A stretch of 52,367 nucleotides of DNA from JANXLS01 sp038227045 (GCA_038227045.1 JBBRQD010000032.1:1-52367), one strand, 5' to 3'; shown: positions 42,383-50,882, numbered from the stretch's first letter. The notes: generated by a model from the letters alone, not told the origin. A program made the numbers and translations.

Positions 42383-44167
42383 ATGAGCAATTCAGCCCTT
42401 GAGCGCTGCCCCCGCTGCGGCTCACCTTACATGTCCGCGATACTGCCGAACGAATCGTCCGAAACACGGTATTGTTACACCTGTACAACAGCATCGGCTG
42501 GGACAAAACAGCAAATCGCGGCGGCCACGTCAGTGGACGTGAACGATTTCGAACTTCAGCCTTTGGCCGATGCGCCTTCATCCGGCAGCACATCGCGCGC
42601 TCAGGTTCCGCAGGTTGCGCCGCAGCGCGGCGGAACGCGGGTAGTTCGCTCGACAACATCAATGGCGAAGGTTCGGGCGCAGGATCCCGCGGCGGTTGCG
42701 TCGTCTTCATCGGCCAGAATTCGGGCGGTTCCGCCGGGTTCATCGCCCGCTTTGGGCGCGGTGAAATTGCCCGCGACTCGTATCGTGTCTTCCGTCCCGC
42801 CGCCTACTGCGTCAGGCTCGCACAAAGCAGCCTCCGCGTCGGGTTCGCGCAACGCGGCCACCTCGTCAGGTTCGCACAGAGCAGTTTCCGCGTCGGGAAC
42901 GCGCCGATCGGCCTCCGGGGTCGCGGCCATTCCACAGATGGCTCCGAGCGCGTCGGATTTTCGCCCGGAAAATTCCGGTGGCGGATTCCCGGTGAAGCTG
43001 GGCGTGGGTCTGTGTGCGTGCGGGTTGCTTGCCGTGATTTTATTTTACGCATTCAAAGGCAGCAACACATCGTCGCCGGCAAACACGGCTGTCGCCGTCG
43101 CGACCCTGCCAAGTTCGACAGTGCCCGCGGTAGCGAAAACGCCGGCTGTAATCGTTGCACCGTCTAAGTCCCCTACACCTCCCGTTATCGCAAAACAGCC
43201 GGACAACGTTGTCTCGCATCCTGACTTTGCACCCGGTGTCGGACAAATTGGCCCCAAAACCGCCGTGCTGCCTGCTGAGATACAAAAGACCGATCCGAAG
43301 CCAGCCACGACGGATTTGACGGATATCATCGGTTCGAAGCCCCGCAGGAGCACGAAGAATGGCACGATCGAAGAAGAGGAAGCTCCCATCGCGAAAACAC
43401 TGAAACCCAAAAGCACCGATGATGCGCCGGCAGTTCCAGAAGAGCCAAAACCGGACCCGGCGCCCAATGCGGTTGCGGCAAATCCCGACGATCCCGACGA
43501 TGCATTGGACAAGAATGGAAAGCCGAAAAAAAAGGTCCGTTCGCTCCTCGAAAATCTTACCGGCCCCGACGATAAACCGGTCAAGCCAGAAGTTGAGAAG
43601 AAGGAAGAAAATCCATTCGCGCCCAAGATCGTTTCCGTGACCGCTACGGAACCCAAGGTCATGCCTCTGGAGCTTGATCGTATCGCCGGCAACGACAAGA
43701 CCCTGACACAGCAAGTCGTCGTGCTTTTTCCGGACTGGCGTGTCCGCGACGCGCAATTCGAGAACAGCAAGATTGGTATTCAGCACATGGGGCGCGACAA
43801 AGTCGTGTCGCTGACTCCGGTGAACGACTCCCTGGCCGCAAAGCTGGTGGCGACCGTCGAAATTCCAAAGAGCTTCGCACTACAGCGGCCGACGTTGCTT
43901 TTCGAAGTTTCAAGCCTCGTTGCAACGGGAAAAGACTGGACGCTAAGCGTCAAGGCAATGGGCGTGGATCTGCTGCCGAAGACAAAAATCAAGCTTGCCA
44001 AAGACACGCCCTGGCAAGACATGTCAATCGATCTTTCGCCGCTCGCCGACAAGCATTTCGATTTGCAGATCGAAGTGAGCAGCTCGGTCAAGCATCCCAA
44101 GGGTGGCGCGACCGAAATCGGATTCATTCGAAACGTGCGGATTGAATGGGTGGGAAAGAAGAAGTAG
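42383..44167 (+). CDS. Zinc-ribbon membrane protein with repeat linker and C-terminal beta domain
   Basis: A 594-residue protein. The N-terminus is a zinc ribbon (C9-PR-C12, C31-YT-C34). A Ser/Ala/Pro linker follows, including four 9-residue repeats (about 143-178: ASGSHKAAS, ASGSRNAAT, SSGSHRAVS, ASGTRRSAS). One membrane helix (VKLGVGLCACGLLAVILFYAF) lies near 205-225, then a long Pro/Lys/Asp-rich stretch, and a beta-rich C-terminal domain (about 430-594, DWTLSVKAMGVDLLPKTKIKL) that resembles the module ending the LRR kinase. The ribbon should be cytoplasmic and the C-terminus outside. Function unknown. Probably leaderless. Confidence 0.8.
   Translation: MSNSALERCPRCGSPYMSAILPNESSETRYCYTCTTASAGTKQQIAAATSVDVNDFELQPLADAPSSGSTSRAQVPQVAPQRGGTRVVRSTTSMAKVRAQDPAAVASSSSARIRAVPPGSSPALGAVKLPATRIVSSVPPPTASGSHKAASASGSRNAATSSGSHRAVSASGTRRSASGVAAIPQMAPSASDFRPENSGGGFPVKLGVGLCACGLLAVILFYAFKGSNTSSPANTAVAVATLPSSTVPAVAKTPAVIVAPSKSPTPPVIAKQPDNVVSHPDFAPGVGQIGPKTAVLPAEIQKTDPKPATTDLTDIIGSKPRRSTKNGTIEEEEAPIAKTLKPKSTDDAPAVPEEPKPDPAPNAVAANPDDPDDALDKNGKPKKKVRSLLENLTGPDDKPVKPEVEKKEENPFAPKIVSVTATEPKVMPLELDRIAGNDKTLTQQVVVLFPDWRVRDAQFENSKIGIQHMGRDKVVSLTPVNDSLAAKLVATVEIPKSFALQRPTLLFEVSSLVATGKDWTLSVKAMGVDLLPKTKIKLAKDTPWQDMSIDLSPLADKHFDLQIEVSSSVKHPKGGATEIGFIRNVRIEWVGKKK
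42809..42916 (+). repeat. 27-bp minisatellite, four units, inside a coding region
   Basis: Four in-frame 27-bp units at 42809, 42836, 42863 and 42890. Units 1 and 3, and units 2 and 4, are most alike, which points to a 54-bp duplication of an earlier 27-bp pair. They encode the Ser/Ala/Gly linker of the zinc-ribbon membrane protein. Confidence 0.85.
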
Positions 44168-44193
44168 TGCTTCCGCGCAGGCAATTGCGATTC

Positions 44194-45144
44194 CTATCCC
44201 GCCACGATGCTTTCCACGCCCAAACCGTAAAACGTGTATTCGCAATCGAGTACGCTCTCCAGCGCGAATCCGGTATAGCCGCCGTCGGGCGCTTCCAATT
44301 CGCGCGCATAATGCGCGGCGGCATCCAGCAAATCCGAATTCAACCGCCCGCCCATTTTGAGCGTCAACAGCGCGGTGTACGTCGAGAGCAAATCGGCGAG
44401 CGGCGCGGACGGCGCGGCTTCGAAGCCACCTTCCTCATTGCGCATCGACGCGATTAAATCGAAATGCATTTCGTGGCCGTCGAGTTCCCCCAGAATCAGA
44501 CACAGAAAAACGCCCGCCGACGTGCCATTCGTCCCCGGACGCTTGCTGTATTTGTTCTCAATGAAGCCGCCAGCCGGACGAACCAGCGAATGCAGAAACG
44601 CGCGCATTTTTTCCTCATCCGGAATCGCCACGCCCAGGCGCGCGTGCAGCGACGCGGCGATAAATGTGTGGTAGAGGCTGCCATGCATTTCGATCGTCGT
44701 CTTGGCGTATCCCCCATCGTCGCGCCGCATGGAATAGATGCGTTCGAATGTCAACGCGCTGAACTGCACGCGTTCGGAATCGCCGATCATTTTGCCGGTT
44801 GCCTCTTCGCAAAGAATCATCGAATCCCACCACGACGCGGCCTGGACCGTATCGGAGAACGCGCCGTGCGGCTGCCTCATGCGGACGCTGTCCGGTTCGC
44901 GCGCAATCGAAAGCAGCCAGTCCGCCGCGCGGCGCGCTCTTTCGGGCGTTAATTCGTTGAGCGAGGAAAGACTGCGCAGCGCGAATGCCGAGTAATAGAG
45001 ATCAACCTTGCCGCGCCGATTCGCGAAGCCGCCTTCGGCGCATTGCTGGGCGAGAATCCACTGCGCGTGCCGCGCGCGGTAGGCGTCGGAAGTTTGGGCG
45101 AGACCTTCGCGGATGTCGTCGCGCAGGAGGGAAAGGAAATCCAT
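44194..45144 (-). CDS. Prenyltransferase / squalene oxidase repeat protein (alpha/alpha toroid)
   Basis: A 316-residue protein with five or six repeats of the prenyltransferase beta-subunit type: WILAQQCAEGGFAN, YSMRRDDGGYAKT, LVRPAGGFIENK, SMRNEEGGFEAA, LEAPDGGYTGF, each with the Gly-Gly-aromatic turn. It resembles GGTase beta chains (KRPGTNGTSAGV, LLSTYTALLTL), but I cannot place a complete Asp/Cys/His zinc site, so transferase activity is uncertain. It has no DxDD, so it is not a class II cyclase. It is the last gene of the minus-strand terpenoid set and lacks a good ribosome site. Confidence 0.8.
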   Translation of the reverse strand: MDFLSLLRDDIREGLAQTSDAYRARHAQWILAQQCAEGGFANRRGKVDLYYSAFALRSLSSLNELTPERARRAADWLLSIAREPDSVRMRQPHGAFSDTVQAASWWDSMILCEEATGKMIGDSERVQFSALTFERIYSMRRDDGGYAKTTIEMHGSLYHTFIAASLHARLGVAIPDEEKMRAFLHSLVRPAGGFIENKYSKRPGTNGTSAGVFLCLILGELDGHEMHFDLIASMRNEEGGFEAAPSAPLADLLSTYTALLTLKMGGRLNSDLLDAAAHYARELEAPDGGYTGFALESVLDCEYTFYGLGVESIVAG

Positions 45145-45190
45145 AAGCTCTAAAAATTCTTCCGTCGAAAGGAAAGTGTTCGATTACCAT

Positions 45191-45664
45191 TCAAGTCAAC
45201 TGCGGAGGTGGGGGAATCGGCGTCGAATTCTTGTCATCTGGAGGTCCATCCCAACACCAACATGGATTGTGAAATGAGTCTACTTGGACAAGAATTGTAT
45301 TTATGTCAATCGCGAGTTGATAAACATCATTTGGACTGGCTGATGGCTTGCTCCCTAATAGTCTTCCAAGGAATGGAATCCTTTTAGGCTTGATTTGCAG
45401 CATCCATTTCTTATGACATTCCACATCTAAAATTGGGACCAAAATAATTTCGAGTTCCGCATCGCCGCGTCGACAGATTACACTCCAACCACAGTCTCGC
45501 CAAAAATCCAATTCTGAGAAACTCCACTTTTGTTCAATCATTCCAGTGGATAAAAACCCAAGTAGTCCTTCCCCGCGAAAGTGTTCGTAATCGTAGCCGG
45601 GATCAAAATGTTCATTTGTCCGATATTCATTCGCTTGAAACCAAACGTTAAGCGAAAGCGACAT
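45191..45664 (-). CDS. Hypothetical protein, 157 aa
   Basis: Not recognised. The protein is soluble, rich in Trp, Phe and Asp (VWFQANEYRTNEHFDPGYDY, FSELDFWRDCGWSVICRRGD), with a central hydrophobic strand (ELEIILVPILDVE) and a Pro-rich end. AAAGGG about 7 nt before the ATG supports translation. Base use is clearly more A/T-rich than that of the flanking terpenoid genes, which suggests recent entry into the operon. Compact acidic proteins of this type are sometimes immunity proteins, but I see nothing to prove this. Confidence 0.68.
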   Translation of the reverse strand: MSLSLNVWFQANEYRTNEHFDPGYDYEHFRGEGLLGFLSTGMIEQKWSFSELDFWRDCGWSVICRRGDAELEIILVPILDVECHKKWMLQIKPKRIPFLGRLLGSKPSASPNDVYQLAIDINTILVQVDSFHNPCWCWDGPPDDKNSTPIPPPPQLT

Positions 45665-45690
45665 GACGAAAACCCTTTACAAAGCGGACT

Positions 45691-47535
45691 TCAATCCAAC
45701 AGTGTCGCCGCCAAGAACGTGAACAACGCCTGCATTCCGTCGTGATCCACGTTCCGTACCGCTTGCATCGAGCGGCGGCGTTGGTGGACCGCCAGCATTT
45801 CGGCCTGCGACGGGATTTCGTGCTTGAAATAAATGTCCTTCAGCGCGTCGAGTTTCACCGTCGTCTGCGGGCCTTCGCGGGCGGCTTGCAGCAGCGCGGA
45901 GCGCTCGGTTTCGTCGGCGGATTCCAGCGCCATCGCGAAGAGCAGCGTGGGACGGCCCTTCAAGATGTCGCCGCAAATGTCGACTTTGTTTTCTTCGTCG
46001 CCGGCCACGTCCTTCAAATCGTTTTGAATCTGGTATGCGACACCGAGATGTTTTGAAAACTCGGAGAGTTCCGCATCCCACTTGCCGTCGGCACCCGCGA
46101 GCACCACGCCCGAGTAAAGCGCGGCGTCGAACGCGGGCGCGGTTTTTAGCGCGTACAATCGCAGGCATTCGATCGGCAGCAGATTCTTTTCCTTGCCTTT
46201 GCGCCAGAGCAACTCGGCCCCCTGGCCTTCCGAAAGTTTGACGTGAGATTCAGCCAGCTTGCGCAAAATTTTGACGGTTCGTTCCGCCCCAATGGCGGGC
46301 ATTTCGTCAGCCACGATGCGGTAGCCGCGGCCGAGCAGATAATCGCCGATGTTCAGCGCGACGGGAACCGAATGCGATTTGTGCAGCGTCTCGGTGCCGT
46401 AGCGGAAATCGTCATCGTCTTCGATGTCGTCGTGAATCAGCGAGGCCTTGTGAAATATTTCCATCGACGCCGCGACGCGTTTCACGTGAAGCGGAACGTC
46501 GTCGTTCTCCGTCAATGCCTGCCACGCGGCAGCTGTCACAAACGGCCGAAAGCGCTTGCCGCCTTTGCGCATCCAAGCCAGCGAAATGCGTTCGCCTTCG
46601 GCAACTTTGTCGGCGCGATCAGCATTCTCGCGGTCGGGCGGCACAATTTCGATGAGCGATTTGGAATCGAACCAATGCCCCGTCTCGCGCAGCAGCGGCA
46701 CGAAACTGCGCGTACGCTTCACCCCGGTTTTTTGAAAACCGAGCGCCTGCATGACCCAATCTTCGTCCACTTCGGTGTTGTGGCAGGTGTCGCGCAGCAG
46801 CGGAATGGCCAGCGCCGGGATGCCGATTTGCAGCACTTTGTCGAAGGCCTTTTCGAGCACGTTCAAACAGGCGATGCCCAGAATCGCTTCAACTTCGCCG
46901 CTGGCGATGAGCTTGATCACGATCGGCGTGCCTTCGGCGATCAGCACGTTGTAGCCGAGGCGCTTGCCGACGCCGTCGAAATCGGCGAGCGAGCAGAGAC
47001 CGCAACTGTTGCAATGCAACTGAACTTCGTCCATCTTCGCCGTGCAATTCTCAGCCTGCTTGAGGCAATGCGGCATCGAGAAGAGCCGCTTTTCGAACGG
47101 CACCGCCGCGAATTCCTCGCGCCAATATTCGTTGTTCAACATCACCATCGCGAAACCGGTATACGTGTGATCGTAACCCAGCGGCGTCAGCAATTCGGCG
47201 GCGAGTACGGAGAGTGATTGTTTCGTCGGAGGGCGGTTGCGCGAAAGTTTACGTGCGACATCCACAGCCTTCAGTCGGATTTCTTCGCGTTTCTGTTTTG
47301 TGTCGGGAATCGATTTGAAATGATCGCCGGCGGGGCGCCATTCGTCGTGCTGATACGGCGTGGGCGCGCGTGCTTCGACGGTGCGTTCGCCCGCGTGCTT
47401 GATCAATTCGTTGGCCAGCGGTGTGGGCTCAACGCCATTACTAACGGAGGCGGACTTGCCGCGGGCCATGATGCCGTTTAAGCCATTGCTGGGAGGCGTG
47501 TCTTTCAGGAGAGTTAAATCCGGCAAATTCGACAC
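45691..47535 (-). CDS. DUF116 domain fused to polyprenyl (isoprenyl diphosphate) synthase
   Basis: A 614-residue fusion. Residues about 95-275 are a DUF116 domain with its cysteines C157, C164, C175, C178 and C181 (CNSCGLC), possibly a metal or Fe-S site. Residues about 300-570 are an all-helical trans-prenyl synthase: RKGGKRFRP (323-331), first Asp-rich motif DDIED (369-373), second motif ND-LK-D (505-509), with Asn in place of the first Asp. The DDxxD geometry with no bulky residue reading possible leaves product length open. GTG start with GAGG 5 nt upstream. It sits 12 bp after the terpene cyclase and probably supplies its allylic substrate. The cause of the DUF116 fusion is unknown. Confidence 0.9.
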   Translation of the reverse strand: MSNLPDLTLLKDTPPSNGLNGIMARGKSASVSNGVEPTPLANELIKHAGERTVEARAPTPYQHDEWRPAGDHFKSIPDTKQKREEIRLKAVDVARKLSRNRPPTKQSLSVLAAELLTPLGYDHTYTGFAMVMLNNEYWREEFAAVPFEKRLFSMPHCLKQAENCTAKMDEVQLHCNSCGLCSLADFDGVGKRLGYNVLIAEGTPIVIKLIASGEVEAILGIACLNVLEKAFDKVLQIGIPALAIPLLRDTCHNTEVDEDWVMQALGFQKTGVKRTRSFVPLLRETGHWFDSKSLIEIVPPDRENADRADKVAEGERISLAWMRKGGKRFRPFVTAAAWQALTENDDVPLHVKRVAASMEIFHKASLIHDDIEDDDDFRYGTETLHKSHSVPVALNIGDYLLGRGYRIVADEMPAIGAERTVKILRKLAESHVKLSEGQGAELLWRKGKEKNLLPIECLRLYALKTAPAFDAALYSGVVLAGADGKWDAELSEFSKHLGVAYQIQNDLKDVAGDEENKVDICGDILKGRPTLLFAMALESADETERSALLQAAREGPQTTVKLDALKDIYFKHEIPSQAEMLAVHQRRRSMQAVRNVDHDGMQALFTFLAATLLD

Positions 47536-47547
47536 GGCATTCCTCGG

Positions 47548-49389
47548 TTACTTTGTTTTAAGCCAACTTCCCAATCCGCCAATGGCATAGTACAGCGGAT
47601 AGAGTTCCTCATAATACCAAAGAACGGCGAAATAGAAACCTATTGGCGCAGGATTCCACGAGCCGTCGGCGCGCTGATGTTCGACGAGCCACCGCGCGGC
47701 ATTCGCACAAACTGAGTCGGTATTGTCTACACCGCAATTGGCAATTGCGCGAAGCGCTAGGCCGGTTTCCTCAGCGGTGCTGGGGGCGTTCTTGCAGCCG
47801 CCGAAACCGCCGTCGAGGTTTTGGATGGAGAGGAGAAAATTTAAAGCAGCGAGGCGTTGCTCGGCAATCGTAAATATTTCCTCACGCTCGGCATCAATGA
47901 CAATTTCGTCAAATTGCTTTTCCAAGGCAAACAAAGCATGTGCGGTGCCGTAATTAGCATTCAATTGATCATAGGCGTACTCCGATCCAAACCAAAGCGG
48001 CCGATACGATCCGTCTTTTTGAGAAGCTTTTACCATGTAAATGCTTCCCCAGAAAATCGCGGATTCTGGACCATCATCAGGATACCTATTTTCTGAAGTG
48101 CGCAGCGCTCGCAATGCGTGTGCTGTCAAATCCGGAGCGCTTTTATCGAAAGGTAGTGTTTGCCATCCGCGACAAAATGTTGGCCAGCCACCATTCCGAT
48201 TTTGAAGTAAACGAAGCCACGCCTTTCCCTTTGATACCGCATCGTTTTGCTCTTTAACACCAAGCGCCCTCAACGCCAAAATCGCCCCGCTCGTATCATC
48301 CGCATCCGGCACACTGCCGCTCAAATGGTTCCACCCCCACCCTCCCGGCGCGGCGTCGGAGTACACTGATTTTTCTTTGGTCTGCTGAGCGAGAATCCAA
48401 TCGCGTGTCGTGTCGCGTTCTTGTTGCGTCATGACTTTTTCTAGCAAACCTCCCGCGTGAAGCGCGTCAATCGCACGCGTCGTGTTCCACACGGAGAGAT
48501 TGACTTCGACCGGCCACGAGCCGTCTTCGCGCTGCGTGGCGAGCAGAAATTTGCGCGCGTTTTTAGCGATGGGGTGATCGCCTCGCCCGGCTGATTTCAG
48601 GCCGAGCAGACTGAATGCGGTGATGGGAATCGCTTCAAGATACCCCCCGCTTTCGGGCTGCATTTTTTGAATCGCATTGAGCGCGCGCTCGGTCGCGAAC
48701 GAGCGCAGCCAGCGCAGCGGCAGCATCCAACTCGGCGCGTTCGCGTGGCGCGCGAGGCCGACTGTGACGAGCGCCGGCAGCGCATAGCTGACGACGGGCA
48801 GGCGCAACGCGCCCATCAGGCGGCGCGGCGCGAGCGCGAGTTCGAAGGGCAGTGCATCGACATCTTTCCAAGGAATTAATCCGGCGCACGCGGCGGTCAT
48901 GCGGATGGGGACTTGGAAAGTGAGGTCTTTTCCGTAGACGTTTTTCAGACCGTCGCGCAGTCCACCGAGCTTTTCGACGAAGGCGTTGGCGCGCGAGATG
49001 GCATCGGGTGCCAAGGAGCAGTACTCTGCTCCTTGCTGTGGGTTGCCCGCAGAATCGGAGGCAGACAGCAAGGAGCGGGGTACCGCTCCCTGGCACCCCG
49101 TGTTCGATGCGTGGGCACTCAGTACCAGCAGCGTCGCGGCAAGATTGCTTTTGCTGATTTCCGTATCGCCCCAGCCGCCGTCAGCATTTTGCGTTGAATC
49201 CAAATACGCGAAGGCTTTCGCGCGCTTCTTCGCGTCGAACTCATCGCCCGCAAACGCGCAGAGCGCCACGGCGGTGGCCAGCGGCGACGAGGAGAGCCGG
49301 CCCTCCCAATATCCGCGCGGATCGCGCTTGGACATGAGCGCGGCGACGGCGCGATCGAGGCATTTTTGAGCGGCGGAATAATCAGGCAT
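47548..49389 (-). CDS. Squalene-hopene cyclase-like class II terpene cyclase
   Basis: A 613-residue alpha/alpha-barrel cyclase. The class II acid motif D362-A-D-D365 lies in SVPDADDTSGA, matching the DxDDTA of hopene cyclases, preceded by the usual GGWGWN. QW-type repeats are clear (QNADGGWGD 67-75, QREDGSWPVE 286-295, QNRNGGWPTF 396-405, QNLDGGFGG 523-531, QRADGSWNP 572-580). The N-terminal YWEGRLSSSPLATA and C-terminal GFYFAVLWYYEELYPLYY also fit the family. It should cyclise a long isoprenoid by protonation; the substrate may not be squalene, as no squalene synthase gene is in view. Residues 98-128 derive from a palindromic repeat. No ribosome site; TrmO ends 21 bp upstream. Confidence 0.9.
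   Translation of the reverse strand: MPDYSAAQKCLDRAVAALMSKRDPRGYWEGRLSSSPLATAVALCAFAGDEFDAKKRAKAFAYLDSTQNADGGWGDTEISKSNLAATLLVLSAHASNTGCQGAVPRSLLSASDSAGNPQQGAEYCSLAPDAISRANAFVEKLGGLRDGLKNVYGKDLTFQVPIRMTAACAGLIPWKDVDALPFELALAPRRLMGALRLPVVSYALPALVTVGLARHANAPSWMLPLRWLRSFATERALNAIQKMQPESGGYLEAIPITAFSLLGLKSAGRGDHPIAKNARKFLLATQREDGSWPVEVNLSVWNTTRAIDALHAGGLLEKVMTQQERDTTRDWILAQQTKEKSVYSDAAPGGWGWNHLSGSVPDADDTSGAILALRALGVKEQNDAVSKGKAWLRLLQNRNGGWPTFCRGWQTLPFDKSAPDLTAHALRALRTSENRYPDDGPESAIFWGSIYMVKASQKDGSYRPLWFGSEYAYDQLNANYGTAHALFALEKQFDEIVIDAEREEIFTIAEQRLAALNFLLSIQNLDGGFGGCKNAPSTAEETGLALRAIANCGVDNTDSVCANAARWLVEHQRADGSWNPAPIGFYFAVLWYYEELYPLYYAIGGLGSWLKTK
49007..49097. repeat. Palindromic repeat element inserted in frame in the terpene cyclase gene
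   Basis: Left arm 49007-49039 (starts GGTGCCAAGGAGCAGTACTC) and right arm 49065-49097 are reverse complements over 33 bp with four mismatches, around a 25-bp loop. The mismatches keep the fold (A/G and T/C changes). The element is read through without a stop and encodes residues 98-128 (CQGAVPRSLLSASDSAGN and on), a Ser/Ala/Gly-rich segment unlike the conserved repeats on both sides. Confidence 0.82.
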
Positions 49390-49410
49390 TGAAGGCGATA
49401 CGATAATCGA

Positions 49411-50220
49411 TTATTCGTCCCGGCGCCACTTCGCGTGAAACGCGACATGCGCGGATTCATCATGCAGGGGCGTTGCCGGTTTTTTTGCGTTCAACGCGGC
49501 GGCGGAATAGCCGCTCGCGAGGCGTTGAATTTCGACGCTCGTTCCATCCACCAAGAATTCAATCCGCCAGGATTTTACGGCCAATTGCAACACGCCGGCT
49601 TTATTCTTGGAAATGCGACGATACGGATGCGGCGCGGCGTCGCGCGAGAGGGAGCGTTCGACATGCGCGCGCAGATCGATTCCGCAGTGCTCAAGCAACC
49701 ACGCGCTTTGCTTCAGCGCAAGCGCGGTCCACGTCACCGCATAGCGCGTATTGTCCTCAGTGGTCCATGATTCGAGCCAGCCAATTCGCGCGTCCGGGAA
49801 TGACTCCGCATATGGCAGATATGGCTTGATATCGAGAATCGGCGTGCCGTCCAGCAGATCGGTTTCAGCAACGCCGATTGTCCGGCCCTTGATTTCGATC
49901 AGGCGCGCAAGCGACAAGCCGATGGGGTTGGGGCGATACGGCGAACGCGTTGCGAAAACGCCGCGCTTGATTTTCGAACCGCGCGGCGGCAGCACTTTCG
50001 GTTTCCAGTTTTCGTTTTTATGAAACCACGAAAGGACCCAGATAAATTCAAAACCGTCGAGATCGTCGAGCGCCTGGTCGAAATTCTGCCCGGCATTCAA
50101 AACGATTTTTCCTTCACCCGATTTGAGCTCCGCGCGCGGCTGGCGCGGAGCCTCCGCTCGGTCGCGATAAGGGGTGTGGATGATACCGATTGGAGTGAGG
50201 GTGAGCGAATCGAATTTCAT
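49411..50220 (-). CDS. trmO: tRNA (N6-threonylcarbamoyladenosine(37)-N6)-methyltransferase TrmO
   Basis: A 269-residue protein of the TrmO (YaeB/UPF0066) family, which methylates t6A37 in tRNA-Thr with SAM. Diagnostic motifs: TPIGIIHTPYRDR, AEAPRQP, GVFATRSPYRPNPIGLSLA, LLDGTPILDIKPYLPYAES. The C-terminal 120 residues (WTTEDNTRYAVTWTALAL and HPYRRIS) match the C-terminal domain of longer members. The ATG at 50220 begins the family homology; the frame remains open to 50415 but that stretch runs into the Uma2 gene. It lies at the head of the terpene cyclase cluster, likely a housekeeping passenger. Confidence 0.94.
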   Translation of the reverse strand: MKFDSLTLTPIGIIHTPYRDRAEAPRQPRAELKSGEGKIVLNAGQNFDQALDDLDGFEFIWVLSWFHKNENWKPKVLPPRGSKIKRGVFATRSPYRPNPIGLSLARLIEIKGRTIGVAETDLLDGTPILDIKPYLPYAESFPDARIGWLESWTTEDNTRYAVTWTALALKQSAWLLEHCGIDLRAHVERSLSRDAAPHPYRRISKNKAGVLQLAVKSWRIEFLVDGTSVEIQRLASGYSAAALNAKKPATPLHDESAHVAFHAKWRRDE

Positions 50221-50243
50221 TATCAGAACGCGATCCGCACTTG

Positions 50244-50882
50244 TTACTTTCCGAATGGTGCGCCGGATGCGAAAAGATGATCCACATCCACGGCAAATCC
50301 GCTCAGCAAAGCCGACGTCACGCGTTCGCTTTTTTTGAACACCCCGTGTTCGACATACTCCGTCCCAACGAGTTTCAACACGGTGATCGTCTTTGCTTTC
50401 GGCTCGATGATCCAATATTCAGCGATGCCCGTCGCGGCATAATCGGCGCGTTTGTCAATCCAATCGCGTTTTTCGCCGCCGGGACTAACGATTTCAACTG
50501 CGATGTCCGCGCCAGTCCAGTAATCGTTTGCGAACATGCCGGCGTGCTCGTTAAAAAGGAAGAGCACGTCGGGCTCCCGGTATTTTCCATTTGTCGTTTT
50601 CATTCGAAACGGCGCCAGCACAACAAATCCGGGTTTGGTTTTTTCAGCGACGGCTGAGAACGCTTTTGCAATAAAAAAAGCGATTGACTGATGATTGAAA
50701 TCAGGCATTGGGAGAATCTCGATAACGCCGTTGTTGAATTCAATCAAATGATTGGTCTCGAGCGCGAGATATTCCTTTTCAGTCCACCGTTTCTTTCTCA
50801 GCCACGGCTTATCTGAAATGAAAGCACGCGCTTTGGTCGTTCCATATTTCGCAAACGGCTCGCTAACTATTTGATTTCGCAT
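50244..50882 (-). CDS. Uma2-family (DUF820) restriction-endonuclease-like protein
   Basis: A 212-residue protein of the PD-(D/E)xK-like Uma2/DUF820 family. RKKRWTEKEYLALETNHLIE is the usual N-terminal part; the nuclease-like core has REPDVLFL (catalytic-type Asp), DIAVEIVSPG (Glu) and a Lys in KRDWIDKRADY, then GIAEYWIIEPK. The family is greatly expanded in cyanobacteria and planctomycetes, and its function is poorly known. GGGAG upstream of the ATG at 50882 supports the start; the longer frame overlaps the radical SAM gene. It lies 26 bp after that gene. Confidence 0.9.
   Translation of the reverse strand: MRNQIVSEPFAKYGTTKARAFISDKPWLRKKRWTEKEYLALETNHLIEFNNGVIEILPMPDFNHQSIAFFIAKAFSAVAEKTKPGFVVLAPFRMKTTNGKYREPDVLFLFNEHAGMFANDYWTGADIAVEIVSPGGEKRDWIDKRADYAATGIAEYWIIEPKAKTITVLKLVGTEYVEHGVFKKSERVTSALLSGFAVDVDHLFASGAPFGK

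Noticed and set aside
42348..42743. N-terminal extension of the metallopeptidase frame
   Set aside because: It overlaps the divergent zinc-ribbon gene. The signal peptide and a GGAGG site place the start at the TTG at 42347.
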